Shown piece after piece: positions 1 to 11,262 of a DNA stretch of 64,000 nt. Source of the DNA: Sistotremastrum niveocremeum HHB9708 (taxonomy: Eukaryota > Basidiomycota > Agaricomycetes > Sistotremastrales > Sistotremastraceae). Each line of letters starts with the position of its first letter. Within the stretch, counting starts at the first letter, position 1. Location: assembly GCA_001630475.1 (NCBI GenBank), contig KV419407.1, positions 434,001-498,000 on the forward strand. Direction: 5' to 3'. Below the pieces are notes generated by a model, which saw only the letters and a program-made list of their open reading frames with translations, had not been told where the DNA came from and ran no database searches. Position numbers and translations under genes: made by a program.

Positions 1-250
1 GCGAGGACAGAGCTCAAGAACCATTTAGCGTGAGATGGAGATGACTACATAAGAAACGAAATGTGGAGTTGGGCCACGAGAACACAAGAACGCGGGGAAG
101 GAGATCCGGAATCAATCACGGCTTCCCGGCTTCATCACGCTTGATCGTCTTCTCGGCAAGTTCCGGCGGCATCGATCAATGACGCTCACGCTAAGCACAG
201 ATAGATCCATGTTTACTAAACTAGAAGATTATAGAGGAAGAACAAAGAGT

Positions 251-2233
251 CTAGGCAACAGGAGACTGGCAACCAAACGAAGACGCATGACTTCCATCCT
301 TGAAGCCATTAATTATACCGAGGATACTGGAATAAGCTCCAAGTCCTGCGGTGGCAAGAGCGGCCATTCCGAACAACAAGTTGAACAACTTGAAGTACCA
401 GTACTTGGTAATGGCACGCTTCCATCGGCTCCAGTTGCCCCAAGAGTCTACGCGAGGGCTCTCAGTCATACCAGGCTCATAAGGTCTGTCTCCCTCAATA
501 GCATCGACGTGCATTTGGAATCCGAGGAACAGCAAAGGAGGGAAGCTGTAGGTGAACTGGAGAATGCACAGGGCGGCAACGATACCCGAGATGTTACTGA
601 ACTGGGGAATGGCGCTGGCAATCTGTGCATGACGTTAGTCAATGGATCAATATTCGCACAAATGCGAATACGTACGACAAAAGCGAATGACCAGTAGCAA
701 AGAACGGTGACGGTCCAGATGTAGCGGCCAGACTTGGACAACAACGAAGGGAAGCCGAAAAGCTCCTCGAGGACGTTGACGTACAAGACCTTGATACCAA
801 TGTTTCCGTACAGGCCAGCTGCGATGAGGGCAGACAAGAAGGAAATGATGTTGGTGGCAGTCTGCCAGCCGAAAGTGGCAATACCCTGGTTGGCAGGGTT
901 GACGGTGTATTGGCCCTGGAATGCGTAGACGAACTAAAGAGAGATGTCAGCTATCGGATAGATAAAGCGACGTTTTCAAACTTACTAATCCGAAGAGCAT
1001 GTACACGATGAAGATGAAGAGCTGGGCGAAGACCATTCCCTTCCAGAAGTCCCAAGGGCGGCGCATCTCAGCCATGAACTCAATGAAAAGCATGGCACCA
1101 CCGTAAGAGTACACGATCTGCATCACACCGACGATCTGGTTCGTGAAAGGGATGTGGATGACAGCAGAGTGGACGATGGGAACGGCATCAGCGGGAGAGT
1201 CAATGAGGCCAGATGCAACGGCAGCGACCAAGTTGGGTCCGGAGTGGGCAACAACACCCATCGTGCAGAACAAGACGATCAAGTTCATCCAGATGGCAAG
1301 GTTGGCGAGCCATCCGAAGTTGCGGAGAGAACGGATCTGGCCAATGACCATACCGACAACAGTCCAGCTAAAATATGTTTAGCAAAGATTTTACGCTATG
1401 GTAAAAGGTTGCTCACATGATGCAGAGTGCGCTGAAGCAGACTCTGTTCTTGGCGACTTGGGAAAGACCTTGACCATTGCCCAGAATGATGACGGCGACG
1501 TTGAACAACAACTGGATGCTCTGAAGAATGTTGATACCATGACGAACGATGGGGTTGTAGATGCGTCCTCCAAGATCACTGTGTCGTGTGATCAGTTGAA
1601 ATCTCGCTTATGGGCAAAACGAATCTACCTGTAAGTTTTGACGGGGTAACGAGCACTGTCCAGCTTAAGGTACATCCACCAGAGAAGGAAGCCAGTGTAG
1701 GCGGCGATGGCACCGAAGAAGAAGAAGATCAGACAACCAGAGACATAACCTGAAAAAATCACGCCATCAGTAAATAATTTTTTTACATCGACGTGTGGCA
1801 ACTTACCGAGTTGAGAGAAAGCCCATGGGGCAGAGTAGGGGCCGAGAATATCAGTGGTGATCAGGTAGAAGACAGAGACCCAGCCGGCGGTTCTCAAGGC
1901 ACGAGCAGCGGTATGTCGCTCGTCCTCAGAGACAATACGGGGTTCTGAGCCGTGCTTCTTGTCGGGGGGATAGGTATGGTCGGAGACGCTGTCGTCCTTC
2001 TTTTCGCCTCTTCCAAGGATCTTCTTATGGAGGCCACTGTAATGGGAAGCCTCCATGGCCGAAGTGGTGGTGGCCTCGTGCTCACGCTCGAGGGCGGCCC
2101 AGTACATGCTCTCTTCGAAAGAGGGCTTGTAGTGCTCGGGGGTCATCTGGGTGAGCTCTTGCTGCTCTGAAGGCATGTGGATGCGAGGGTCGGGGCCATC
2201 GAGGGCAAGATTTCCAGCACCGGTGTAGGCCAT
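251..2233 (-). CDS. AAAP-family amino-acid transporter
   Basis: Multi-exon gene for an integral membrane protein of the amino acid/auxin permease family (Aa_trans), which moves neutral or aromatic amino acids across the plasma or vacuolar membrane with protons. The first exon encodes about 140 hydrophilic residues, with the MAYTGAG start at 2233. Transmembrane helices follow: GWVSVFYLITTDILGPYSAPWAF, the CLIFFFFGAIAAYTGFLLWW stretch, a helix near 1280-1340, and later ones including IVAALCILQFTYSFPPLLF. The protein ends near the membrane with SSFGCQSPVA. The N-terminal pattern (hydrophilic tail, then a TxxxGxxxxPWAF-like first helix) matches fungal Mtr-type permeases. Exons join at GT-AG introns of about 50-60 nt. 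Substrate cannot be told from the sequence. I chose 2233 because the frame further upstream is low-complexity and runs into the neighbouring gene's 3' end. Confidence 0.85.
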
Positions 2234-2442
2234 GGTAAGTGGATGGGAGAGGGAGGTGCTCTGGGGACTGAGGGCGGCGTCGACGGTGGTTTTGTTGCAT
2301 GCGGGTAATCCAATAATAGCTCGAGAAGCATGCGTCGTGTGGATTCTGGTGGGAGAACATTGTGATAAGCATGAGATGGAGCGATACGATGAGAGCGTCC
2401 GGTGCTTGCCCCACTCGCCGACGCGACTCCACATGCTACACA

Positions 2443-3111
2443 TTATGTAAGCAGCCCCCGTAGCGAAAATCCCCGCCACCACCGCCGCCCGCTGTGCCTG
2501 GTCGCGTGCGCCCGGCTTTCCTTATCTGGCGTTATCGGCTTCGTCGGCTCGGCCGCCGGCCCCGCCTCAAACTCGATGCGCATCGTCCTGTCCCGCTGGC
2601 CGTCGCGCACCTCGAACGGAGCTCGTGCATCAGGTCCCATACATCCATCATCAATTGCTGCGTAGTCGGTCCAGGCCGTGTCTTGCCGCTCGACCCGCGC
2701 GAGAATTGCCAGAGCGTGTGCTTCCTCGCTATCTCGCCCATATGCTGGGCCACTCGATGGTGCGGGCCGAGCTCGGGTGCCTGATCGCGCCTTCCTCGGC
2801 TTCTTGGATGAAGCGCTGCTCTCGGATCCGCTCCCTCCCGCCATCCCGACGCCGCGGCCTGACTCTTCGGCGAGTGACGTCTTTTCTTCGATGCAGAACG
2901 TTGGCCCTGGCAACCCGGTCGACTCTATTTGCCGGTAATTCCTCTGCCACTGCCCTCTTTTGGTCTTGGTCGATCTCGCCGTCCCTTTCCGGTCGGCGCC
3001 GAGCAGCGAACTCAGTGCGTCATCTCGTGCACACGCACGCGAGCAGTACACGTCCGAGTCGCCATCGCAGACGTCGCCGCACGTCTGACATGTCGCTGGG
3101 CTGGAGGGCAT
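2443..3111 (-). CDS. Small Cys-rich protein, Ecl1-like zinc-binding N-terminus
   Basis: Single-exon gene for about 222 residues. The N-terminus carries CQTCGDVC followed by YCSRACARDDA, a CxxC...YCSxxC arrangement like the zinc-binding head of the Ecl1/life-span regulatory factor family. The rest is low-complexity, rich in Ser, Arg and Ala, with a basic stretch (KKPRKARSGTRARP) that could be a nuclear signal. An acidic-aromatic segment with ALAILARVERQDTAWTDYAA may be a short helix. The start at 3111 has an AAAATG context; an in-frame ATG at 3144 would add 11 residues. The gene lies 210 bp upstream of the amino-acid transporter on the same strand. Function is inferred only from the Cys pattern. 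A second, clearer member of this family lies at 37915-39411. Confidence 0.6.
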   Translation of the reverse strand: MPSSPATCQTCGDVCDGDSDVYCSRACARDDALSSLLGADRKGTARSTKTKRGQWQRNYRQIESTGLPGPTFCIEEKTSLAEESGRGVGMAGGSGSESSASSKKPRKARSGTRARPAPSSGPAYGRDSEEAHALAILARVERQDTAWTDYAAIDDGCMGPDARAPFEVRDGQRDRTMRIEFEAGPAAEPTKPITPDKESRAHATRHSGRRWWRGFSLRGLLT

Positions 3112-3353
3112 TTTGGGGGGACAGAGCGACGGGGCACGTCCCATATTTATCTCCTCTTTTTTCTTTGATCGAAGTCTTATGACAGGAGCATGTCCCCTCA
3201 AACATTTCGCCGATCTGCTTTTCACCTGCCAAAATGCGTATCCAATATGCACATTTTGTTCTATGTCCGCATCTCTGTTGCCAAGTCACCGCACGGTAAA
3301 AATTGTTACACTACTCATACACCGAAAGAAGAAGAATAAATTAGCGAATCTTA

Positions 3354-4699
3354 TCAGTACACTCTGATTTTTGACTTCTCCAGTAGAACATCTGCCTTGA
3401 CCTCTCGTATTCGCTCTTCGATGGAGTCCAGTTTCGCCCGATATCCCGCGGCCCATTCTTCGATGGCGTTATATCTTCCGGGTGCGTCAAGCGGCCCGCT
3501 CTTCACGCTCTCGACGATCTGTTCGAATACCATTTTAGAAAATGCCAAGAAAAATACAATGTTGCACGTACCCCTTCTGAAATCACACTTTCCTCAGTAA
3601 CGACCGAGAGAGGCCGCTCTCCAGGAATGACTTCGGCCACCTCGAATATTCTCGTCACTTTCGGTGCCTTTGACATTGTACTCATAGCTGCGATCGAATG
3701 ACCCGAAATCACAGATGCAGTCTCTGGGTCCAACTCCCGAACTTCAACGTTGATCTTGCGTGATGTTCGACTCCTTGGACTGGTTGGGCTGACGGGACTT
3801 GCAGTGCCAGCTGGTGTCCCAGGCGAGGTAGCCGGACGTGAAGCGGCTGGTGATCCCCAACCTCGGTCAGCGGTGCTCAGATGTGGGGATTGTCGAGCGA
3901 GAGGAGGTGTAGGAGCTTTCGCAGGTGATTTGGTGACATTGCTGAGGTTTCCAGAGCGAGGTGGTCGACCATCTACGGTAGATGTTCGCGTAGGAGGGGA
4001 CGGTGGAGGAAGCGACTGCCCGAACCCAGAGCCGACGGACGAGGGGGCTCGGGATGACGGTGCTCGCGAAACGGGTCGGGACGCAGGATGAGAAGATCCC
4101 GCACGCGAAGGCACGCCTAGTGCCTCTCTCACTCTCTCCCGGTCCACGGCAGACACAATCGACGGTGCACGATGCGATGACGGTCCAGCAACAGGCTGCT
4201 CCATAATGAACGAGGCACCCGACGGTCCAGTAATCACATTCGGTGAACCAGTTCTCCCATGAATGTAATCCGACGTCGAGGCGGCTTTCGAAGGCGGACG
4301 CTCTGGCTCGACAAGGACCACTCTAGTCTTTTTGGGCTTGGACGATCTGCCGAACCATCTGCGAAGTGCGGATTTCCGTTTGGGAGGTGTGGCTTCCACT
4401 CTAGTCGCTTCGAGCGCCTCGTCTCGTGCTGCAATGGCTTCAGCCACAACGCTTGCACTGTGCGAGGGTGCAATTGTGCTCGGAGCCCCTATGCTCGGCG
4501 CGGGTGCCAGTGTCTCTGTCAGCGATGGTCTCGGTTGCGCCTCTGTTACCGTGTGGGCTGTCGACATTGACAGATTCGACACTTTATCTCGTTCCGTGAT
4601 GAATGAGTTTGACCGATTCTTCTTTCTAAGTCGGCGGCCATTGAGATCAGGTTGTGGGTCGAGGCCGAGCCCCCGTTTGAAAGATGCCCACAAGCCCAT
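3354..4699 (-). CDS. Ser/Pro-rich protein with C-terminal helix, unknown function
   Basis: Two exons, 4699-3572 and 3518-3354, joined across a 53-nt GTACGT...CAG intron, give 430 residues. The N-terminus MGLWASFKRGLGLDPQ could be myristoylated on Gly2 and is amphipathic. The middle is long and disordered, full of SP/TP sites and RAPS repeats (ASRPVSRAPSSRAPSS), with a basic cluster KRKSALRRWFGRSSKPKKTR. The last 55 residues (IVESVKSGPLDAPGRY...AAGYRAKLDSIEERIREVKADVLLEKSKIRVY) look like a helical coiled coil. I do not recognise a family. The composition fits a membrane-associated scaffold or cytoskeletal/polarity factor, but that is only a guess. Confidence 0.7.
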
Positions 4700-4897
4700 G
4701 ACAGTAAGACGAGGAGGGGGAGGAAGGTATTAAGAAGGAGGGCGGAGGAAGGGAAATACGATTAAGGTGGGCAGATAACCGTTTTGAGCTTTCATAGAGT
4801 CGAGGAAGCTTTGGCTTAGAAGTTCAAACTCCGATGGCTTTGTACACGGAACCCAAACACGTAAACACCGAGTGTACAAAGCAATGTAAACAAACTA

Positions 4898-7800
4898 TCA
4901 AGTAGACTTCCTGCCCTTTCCGCTCCTCCGTGTCTTTTTATTGCTAGTGGTCTTGGAGGCAGGAGAATCTTCGACAACATCTGCTGACTTCCTCTTCGTC
5001 CCGCTCGCCTTGACACTGATAACGGATGATTTTCCCGCGATACCCGCACCCGAGGCAATTTGTTCCTCAGCCATAGACCAATCAGCGTTTGCGGCATCTA
5101 TTGCGAACCTACATCAAGAAAGTGATATTCTGGTAAGCCATAAGCTCAAACAGTGTAAATGATCCTCGGTTGCTTACTTGTTGAGATCCAGTGCATCAAT
5201 CATTTCACGCTGCTTTTCGCGTAGCGCTTGTGATACCTCGTCGCCTGCGACTGCAAGCTCGGCATTGAGGTCTTCTAGGGGTGCTCGACGCGATACCGAG
5301 CTTTGGAACAGCCCTTGTCTCACGCGTTCCGAGTTATCTGGCAGTTGCGAGCTTATCGCCTCCTTCTGGATGTCTAATAGTCGCTTGCTAATCTTGCGCA
5401 CAATCTTGACAAAAAGGGCCAGCGCTTGAGACACGGGCAATGCGAGTTCAGCCTAGCAGCAAGGTTGAGTGAAAGCTATATAAGAAAACCAAATGCAATT
5501 ACCTCGACATCTTCGATAGACTTCCTTTGAAGGCCGAGCGCTAGGAGAATCGAGCTCTGCACAGCACTCAGATGCACAGATTCTCCGAGCCGGTTTTCGA
5601 AGTATAGTTTAGCAACTATAGGCATTAAGTCCAGGACAACATGGTAATCAAGCATGTTGTTGGCATAGGATTCCAGTCGCTTGAGATCGAATGGTGTAAG
5701 TAATATCGACAGCTCTGTGGCCTGAATGTCGTTGGCGGCAAGATTGTCCTCGCCGATTTTGACGCCGGCGTTTGTCGCTTCCAAAACGCTGAGAGCAGTG
5801 ACACAACCGAATTCTCTGAACTTGAACGACAGTAATGAGAGGAAGCGCCGCCTGAAGTCTGCTGAAGCGTAAGCACATTGCTACATATGAGCATATAACC
5901 GAGCCACCTTTTGAAAACTCCCGCAACCAATCCAGTTCACCTACGGACGTGCTGTTCAGCCCACGGATCATGACGCATGTATGCTCTCCCGTCAAGTCGC
6001 TGCTAGTCTGTCTCACGTAGAGCGGGACAAATCCTGCGCGTTTCCAGAATCGTAATAGTTGCGGGGTGAGGCCATACGAAACACCCAGATAATCCAGGAT
6101 CTCAGGCTGTCGTTCCGTTAACCGTTGAAGCAAGGGCGGCATTTCGGTCACTGCTCGGACAGCCAATTTTTCAGTTAATAATGAGGATTTCTATGCGATC
6201 GTCAGGATTGTTCCGTATGTCTTACACGGAAAACGTACTTTATCAGCCTGGAACAACTGGAGCGAATCCGCATGCTGTGGTCTAGAATCGGAATTTTCCG
6301 AAAGATTCATGTACTCCCCACTATAAAAAGCGTTTAAGGCTTGCAGTGCCCTCGCGCCATATCCCATCTAACGCGACAAGGTCCAGGTCATGTGCAAGAA
6401 TAAGCGAAATGAATACGCACGTTGGCATAGTCTGGATGAGTCGCTATACGGACCACTCTTGCCCCGGAAAGCAGTCCAAATTTGGTTTCTTGGAACTGTA
6501 AATAAATATTAACAATCGCCTGGAAAGGATACGCATTCATGTCCCACCTGCTGAGATATTAACCATGGGATCATATCTCCTCCACCTCGCATGCCTCGTC
6601 CGAGAGCTTCCATGATGATGTCTTTGCTTATATTACCCTCGAGAGCCACCTGTAAGACAACGAGGGGTTCCGGTAAATGACTCTCATCATCTTTAATAGG
6701 CGGTAATAAGACAAAAAGGTGGTGCGCGGGGGCGTCGGACATTAATTGTAGGTCGTTCGGCTGATTTTTATAATGACTTGCTACGTAGAGAGCCATCATA
6801 CGTTGCAGAAACACCTCGGATGCCGGGTGATAACTGAACAAGGTATCACGCGACACATAGAAGAGCTCGCATGACAAAGGATGAGGACATCCTTGGTGCG
6901 GCGCACGAGGGATAATCGTGGCATCCAGACACAAAAGGCCATTGAGCCATTTCTCGATTTTATCCCCCGTGCCGTACCGTATCGGAGTCTCAAGTTTAAT
7001 CTCGCGAAGTGTGCGACTCTTGGACGAAGAACGGATTGCAGATTTTTTCGATGACGTCGACGCAGCAGCAGCAGCAGAAGAGTCGTCTGTTTTGGCAACT
7101 TCGTTCGTCAAGACTGGTCTAGTGGATTCGCGGAGTTGTTGAATTAGTTTCAAGGAAAGTGAACGGCCCGTGCCTTCATATCCATTGATAGTCGACGCCA
7201 TGAATACGAGATAAGGACCAATGAGATTTCGGACCAGCGGAAGGGGGATAGCGGCGGCCTCATCAATGATGACTAGTTCCGCCTGACCGAGGACGTGCGC
7301 ATCTTCGGGTTGAATATACTAGGAAAAATGGTGTCAGTAGACGTAATGTTAATATACACAATTCATTTTCACTTGGATAGTTTGTCGATGCTGCCGGAAG
7401 ACGTTAACACGAACAATCGCTTTGTTGAAATCGGGGTTGGTGCTTTGCGCGATGTCATAGTCTAGATGCTCTTCGTAACCGAGCGCATCCATTCCCTTGA
7501 ATATAAAATCGAAGAGGGTCTTCAAGTTCTCGGGACTTGGAGAGGTAACAAATATGTTGGAATAGCCATGGGCAAGCGCGGCGGCGATCGCTAGACCTAG
7601 CGCCGCTGATTTACCTCGCCCACGGCCAGCTGTGAGCGTTACCGTCGAGGACAAGGTCTTTTCGGCAATGGCGTCTGTGAAGGTAAGAACCGCTTTCGCC
7701 TATTGGCGCTTAGATCCGATCATGGAACAGAAGGATAAAGTTCGCACCTGATCGAGGGTTTTGGCGAGCTTGACCAATTCTCCAATTGGTTTGGTGTCCA

Positions 7801-8702
7801 TGAGGCTTGCCTTGAGATCTTTAAGTTCGTCCACTTCTTTTTGCTTTCCAGCATTCTCATCCAGCGGAAGGACATCCTTCCCTCGGGATATGGGAAGCAC
7901 GTTTAGTTCGTCGTCAAGAACTAAACAATCGTCACATGAAGAGAGGGAAAGAATAAAGCGTTCATTGAAGCGAGCGACCACTGCATCGTGTGCAGAGGTC
8001 CTGTATCGCGAGTGGACATCCTACTGGTGAGCTAAGGAGGATGTGGGTGAGTTTGAGAGACAATGACGGACCATGGTCATGGTGTAAAGCTGCTTCAATG
8101 AGGTCATGGTACGGAGGAGAAGCACAACCATTCCTCCTCCCTCCACGGTCTCGATGGTTCGCGCGAGAAGATTGGGCGTGATGGCTTCGAAGTCTTGCAA
8201 GACGCACATGCCAAACGTGTTTCCAAGAATTTTATGAGAATCCTTGTAGTACCTGGTGGGATCTCAGCGAGGCTGGGGAATATGGAAGTCAATAGCGCAC
8301 GTGTAGCGGATGTCGGTGACGGTAACAAAAATTTCAAAGGGGTCTTGTTCGTTGGCCTCTCGAACGCCGCGCTTGACATCGCGCTTTATTTTAGCCTCTC
8401 GCTTTTTGCGATGGCTATTGAACGTCAATAAAAGTGCATCATACCAATGCTATCCATGCACCTTGTGAATCCCAGCTCTTTTTTGTAACACCACAATACA
8501 GACGGTCGTGCAGAAACGCGAGCTTGCGAGAGCAGAAAGTGCAGGTTCACGATCTAAGTTTGGTAAGAAAAGGCCAAAAATTGGGGAAAATAGTTACCTG
8601 GTCTCGACCCTTGTCACCAACGAGGACGAAGAACGAGCGGTTGTTCTTCTGTACGGCATTGTTGATGAGAATAGGGATCCGTGGGTCGAGCTGTTTTTTC
8701 AT
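4898..8702 (-). CDS. KRE33: RNA cytidine acetyltransferase (Kre33/NAT10)
   Basis: Nucleolar ATP-dependent enzyme that makes N4-acetylcytidine in 18S rRNA and, with Tan1, in tRNA; it is needed for small-subunit biogenesis. The gene has many short introns. The start at 8702 gives MKKQLDPRIPILINN, the family N-terminus, and is followed by VSARPSVLWCYKKELGF. The Walker A motif TAGRGRGKSAALG is at about 7630. The helicase part includes NIFVTSPSPENLKTLFDFIFK. The acetyltransferase end carries GVSYGLTPQLLRFWKRAGFVP and YVRQTSSDLTGEHTC near 6000-6110. The C-terminus is lysine-rich (TSNKKTRRSGKGRKST), as usual for the family. All segments are present in order, so the gene looks intact, with an expected length of about 1,000 residues or slightly more. 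It faces the CFA-like gene across 183 bp. Confidence 0.93.
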
Positions 8703-8846
8703 TTGGATGGGAGGGTGGGCCAAACACGGGCAAACAGAGCCCGGATAAGTGTATAGTGAGGGTCACCGCTAAAACTACGTCGGCTCGGCCCTCGTGGCTG
8801 GATCTCGATGCATACACGCCCTGCGATCCAAGGATCATGATCGTCC

Positions 8847-8853
8847 TATATAA
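8847..8853 (+). promoter_or_regulatory. TATA-like box for the CFA-like gene
   Basis: TATATAA lies 33 nt before the ATG at 8886, in the 183-bp region shared with KRE33. A start site close to the ATG would give a very short 5' leader. Position and sequence only. Confidence 0.4.
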
Positions 8854-8885
8854 TCGCGTTCGCTCCTGCCCTCCCAGCCAATCCA

Positions 8886-10920
8886 ATGGCCACCTACAAG
8901 CTCGACACGCCAGCCAAGCATCCACGCTCTGTCGTCGCTCTCCTCGACACCGTCTGGAACGCCTCCAGAGATGCCCTCTTCAAGACGGCATGGTCTCCAA
9001 CCACTCGTCTTGCAGAGTCTGCCGTCGTCGCGTTCGTCGACTTGCTCATCGTCCATCGTGTTGTACTCACATCCAGCTCTAGGCTCATGCAGAGAATCAA
9101 GTATGGTCGCCTTCGCGTCCTCACCTTCTCGCATATATACACCTTCCCAGCACCAGACAGCTCTGCCAAGCCTGACCCGTCCCAACCAACAGCTGAGCTG
9201 CGGGTCGTGAGCGACGTCTTCTGGATCAGGCTGTTTACTATGGGCGACCTTGGCTTCTCGGAAGCGTACATGTATGGCGAGGTCGAATGCGACGACCTCG
9301 TTTCTCTGTTCCAGGTATGTCCTGTCTTTCAATTTCTTCCCTTTTTTTCACGTTTCTAGATTTTCCTCGCAAACCGCGAAAATCTTGCAAACATGTCTTC
9401 CGCTGTATCCTGGCTCTTTAGCATACCACACGCTCTTACGAACTCTCGTTTCCTCAATACGATATCCAACTCTCGGTCGAACATCTCGGCTCACTACGAT
9501 ATCTCCAATGAAATGTTTGCCGGTAAATCCCTCGCTATATGATCGAATTAAGTTCTGATTATCTTCTGCCGATGCCCCATCTAGCTTTCTTATCTCGGGA
9601 CATGACATACTCCTGCGGTATTTTCGACGAGCTGGACGGCGACCTCAAGCGCGGACTCAAAGATCGCAGTGGCAGCGAGGCTCTCGAGCGCTTCGGAAGC
9701 GCGAAAATCGACCATCCTACTGTCAAAGGCGCCTTGCCAGACCCGAGTCAATCTGCCGATCGCCTAGAAGAAGCCCAGATCAGGAAGCTCCACCATATTC
9801 TCCGAAAGGCAGACGTTCGTCCAGGCCACCGTGTCCTTGAAATCGGTTCCGGCTGGGGCTCATTTGCCATTCTCGCCGTACAGACCACAGGGTGCCAAGT
9901 CGATACCATCACCCTGTCTGTGCAACAGCAGGCGCTGGCACGCCAACGGATCGCCGCTGCTGGCCTTGAGGACAAGATCCGTGTACATCTTGTAGACTAT
10001 AGAAACCTGCCACCAGAATGGGAGGGCCTATTCGACCGCGTCGTCAGTATCGAGATGATTGAAGCCGTCGGTCACGAGTTTCTATCCACGTACTGGGGCG
10101 TGATTGATTGGGCGATGAAAAAGAAAGGAGGAGTAGGCGTGGTCCAAGCGATCACAATTCCTGAACCCCGTAAGGCGTTTCTCTATCATACGCTATCCCC
10201 TGGTCGGACCCTAAAATTTGTGATTTCTTCTCCAGGTTTCGAGCGTTATGTACGAGAAATTGATTTTATTCGTAAATGGGTACGTCTCGATCAAGTCACT
10301 TGACACGCTCTCGCTCATGATCATCCTTAGAGTAAGTCTATTGCCACCGATGCCTCTGCCTCATGGATCTGAATGGAATTCAGTCTTTCCCGGCGGATTC
10401 CTTCCTACCGTTACCCTAATGCTCGACACCATGCAAAGTGGCGCTTCGGGGAGATTAATCTGCGATTCTATCACGAACATTGGACCGCACTATGCTCAAA
10501 CTCTTCGCGAATGGAGACGACGCTTTCAGGATACCTTTGATTCCACGATTGTCCCATCTCTTATCCGCCAGCATCCCGAAGTCATGACAGGGCCTCATGC
10601 TCAAGAGGAAATCGAAGTGTTCAAGCGAAAATGGCTTTGTGAGTGATTTTCCAAGAGCATGTCTTGTCGTTCTCATCGGTTGCTTAACCTCGCCACTGTA
10701 GATTATTTGTCAGTTCCATTCTTGACCTTGCTACGATTCATTCACCTGTTTCTATCTTTCAGCTGCTATTCCGAAATTGGCTTTAGTACCCGGACTCTTG
10801 GAGGTCAGTTGATTCCTCTTTCCTTACGCCCTATCTGTGTATTGACAAATCGCCGCAGATCATATCGTGACTTTCATGAGAGAAGGCGTCCCTGAGTACA
10901 ATGATCTAGTTTGTTCATGA
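8886..10920 (+). CDS. Cyclopropane-fatty-acyl-phospholipid synthase-like methyltransferase
   Basis: SAM-dependent methyltransferase of the CFA/mycolic-acid cyclopropane synthase family, which modifies unsaturated acyl chains in membrane lipids. Exons join at introns after SLFQ, after NEMFA (into AFLSRDMTYSCGIF), after TIPEPR (intron 10170-10235, into FERYVREIDFIRKW), before FPGGFLPT, and three more near the end, finishing EGVPEYNDLVCS. Visible hallmarks are the SAM motif I VLEIGSGWGSFAILA, the post-I segment TLSVQQQALARQRI, the family EMIEAVGHEF stretch and the FPGG loop, and the terminal YCEIGF-type segment. The N-terminal domain is about 150 residues, as in bacterial CFA synthases. The exact acceptor before SFPGG (near 10380) is the least certain junction. 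The actual lipid substrate in this fungus is unknown. Confidence 0.88.
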
Positions 10921-11262
10921 TAACTCCTTCGAGCCTAAGAATCGCACTATCTTAGCGAACGTTTGCGAGAAGTGTCATAATTCGCTTCATCCCCCTGAGA
11001 TTAAACGATCGCGAAATAATATACATATAGCTGGTCCAGTGCAGTATTCAGAGTCATATCGTGATTGCAATATCAGATAACCCCTTTCGCGATAAGGGTC
11101 TTGCTTTGACCAAGGCAAATGCCTTTGCCATCGAAGGCCACCATGACGTACTGGGCCGACTCAAATTTAAAGTACACAATAAGTACACTAATTATAACAA
11201 AACTAGATAACTAACAAGTCAAACAAACAAACCGAATGCCGAAAGTTCTTCCAGTCCATCCC
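10921..11262 (+). other. Convergent intergenic region
   Basis: Lies between the stop of the CFA-like gene and the stop of RIF1, so it should hold both 3' UTRs. It becomes A-rich near 11170-11240. No coding signal was seen. Confidence 0.6.

Noticed and set aside
179-697. 172-codon plus-strand frame at the left edge
   Set aside because: It is antisense to the well-supported exons of the amino-acid transporter.
7066-7080. CAG/GCA triplet run
   Set aside because: Only about five units inside a disordered Ser/Ala linker of Kre33; ordinary low complexity.
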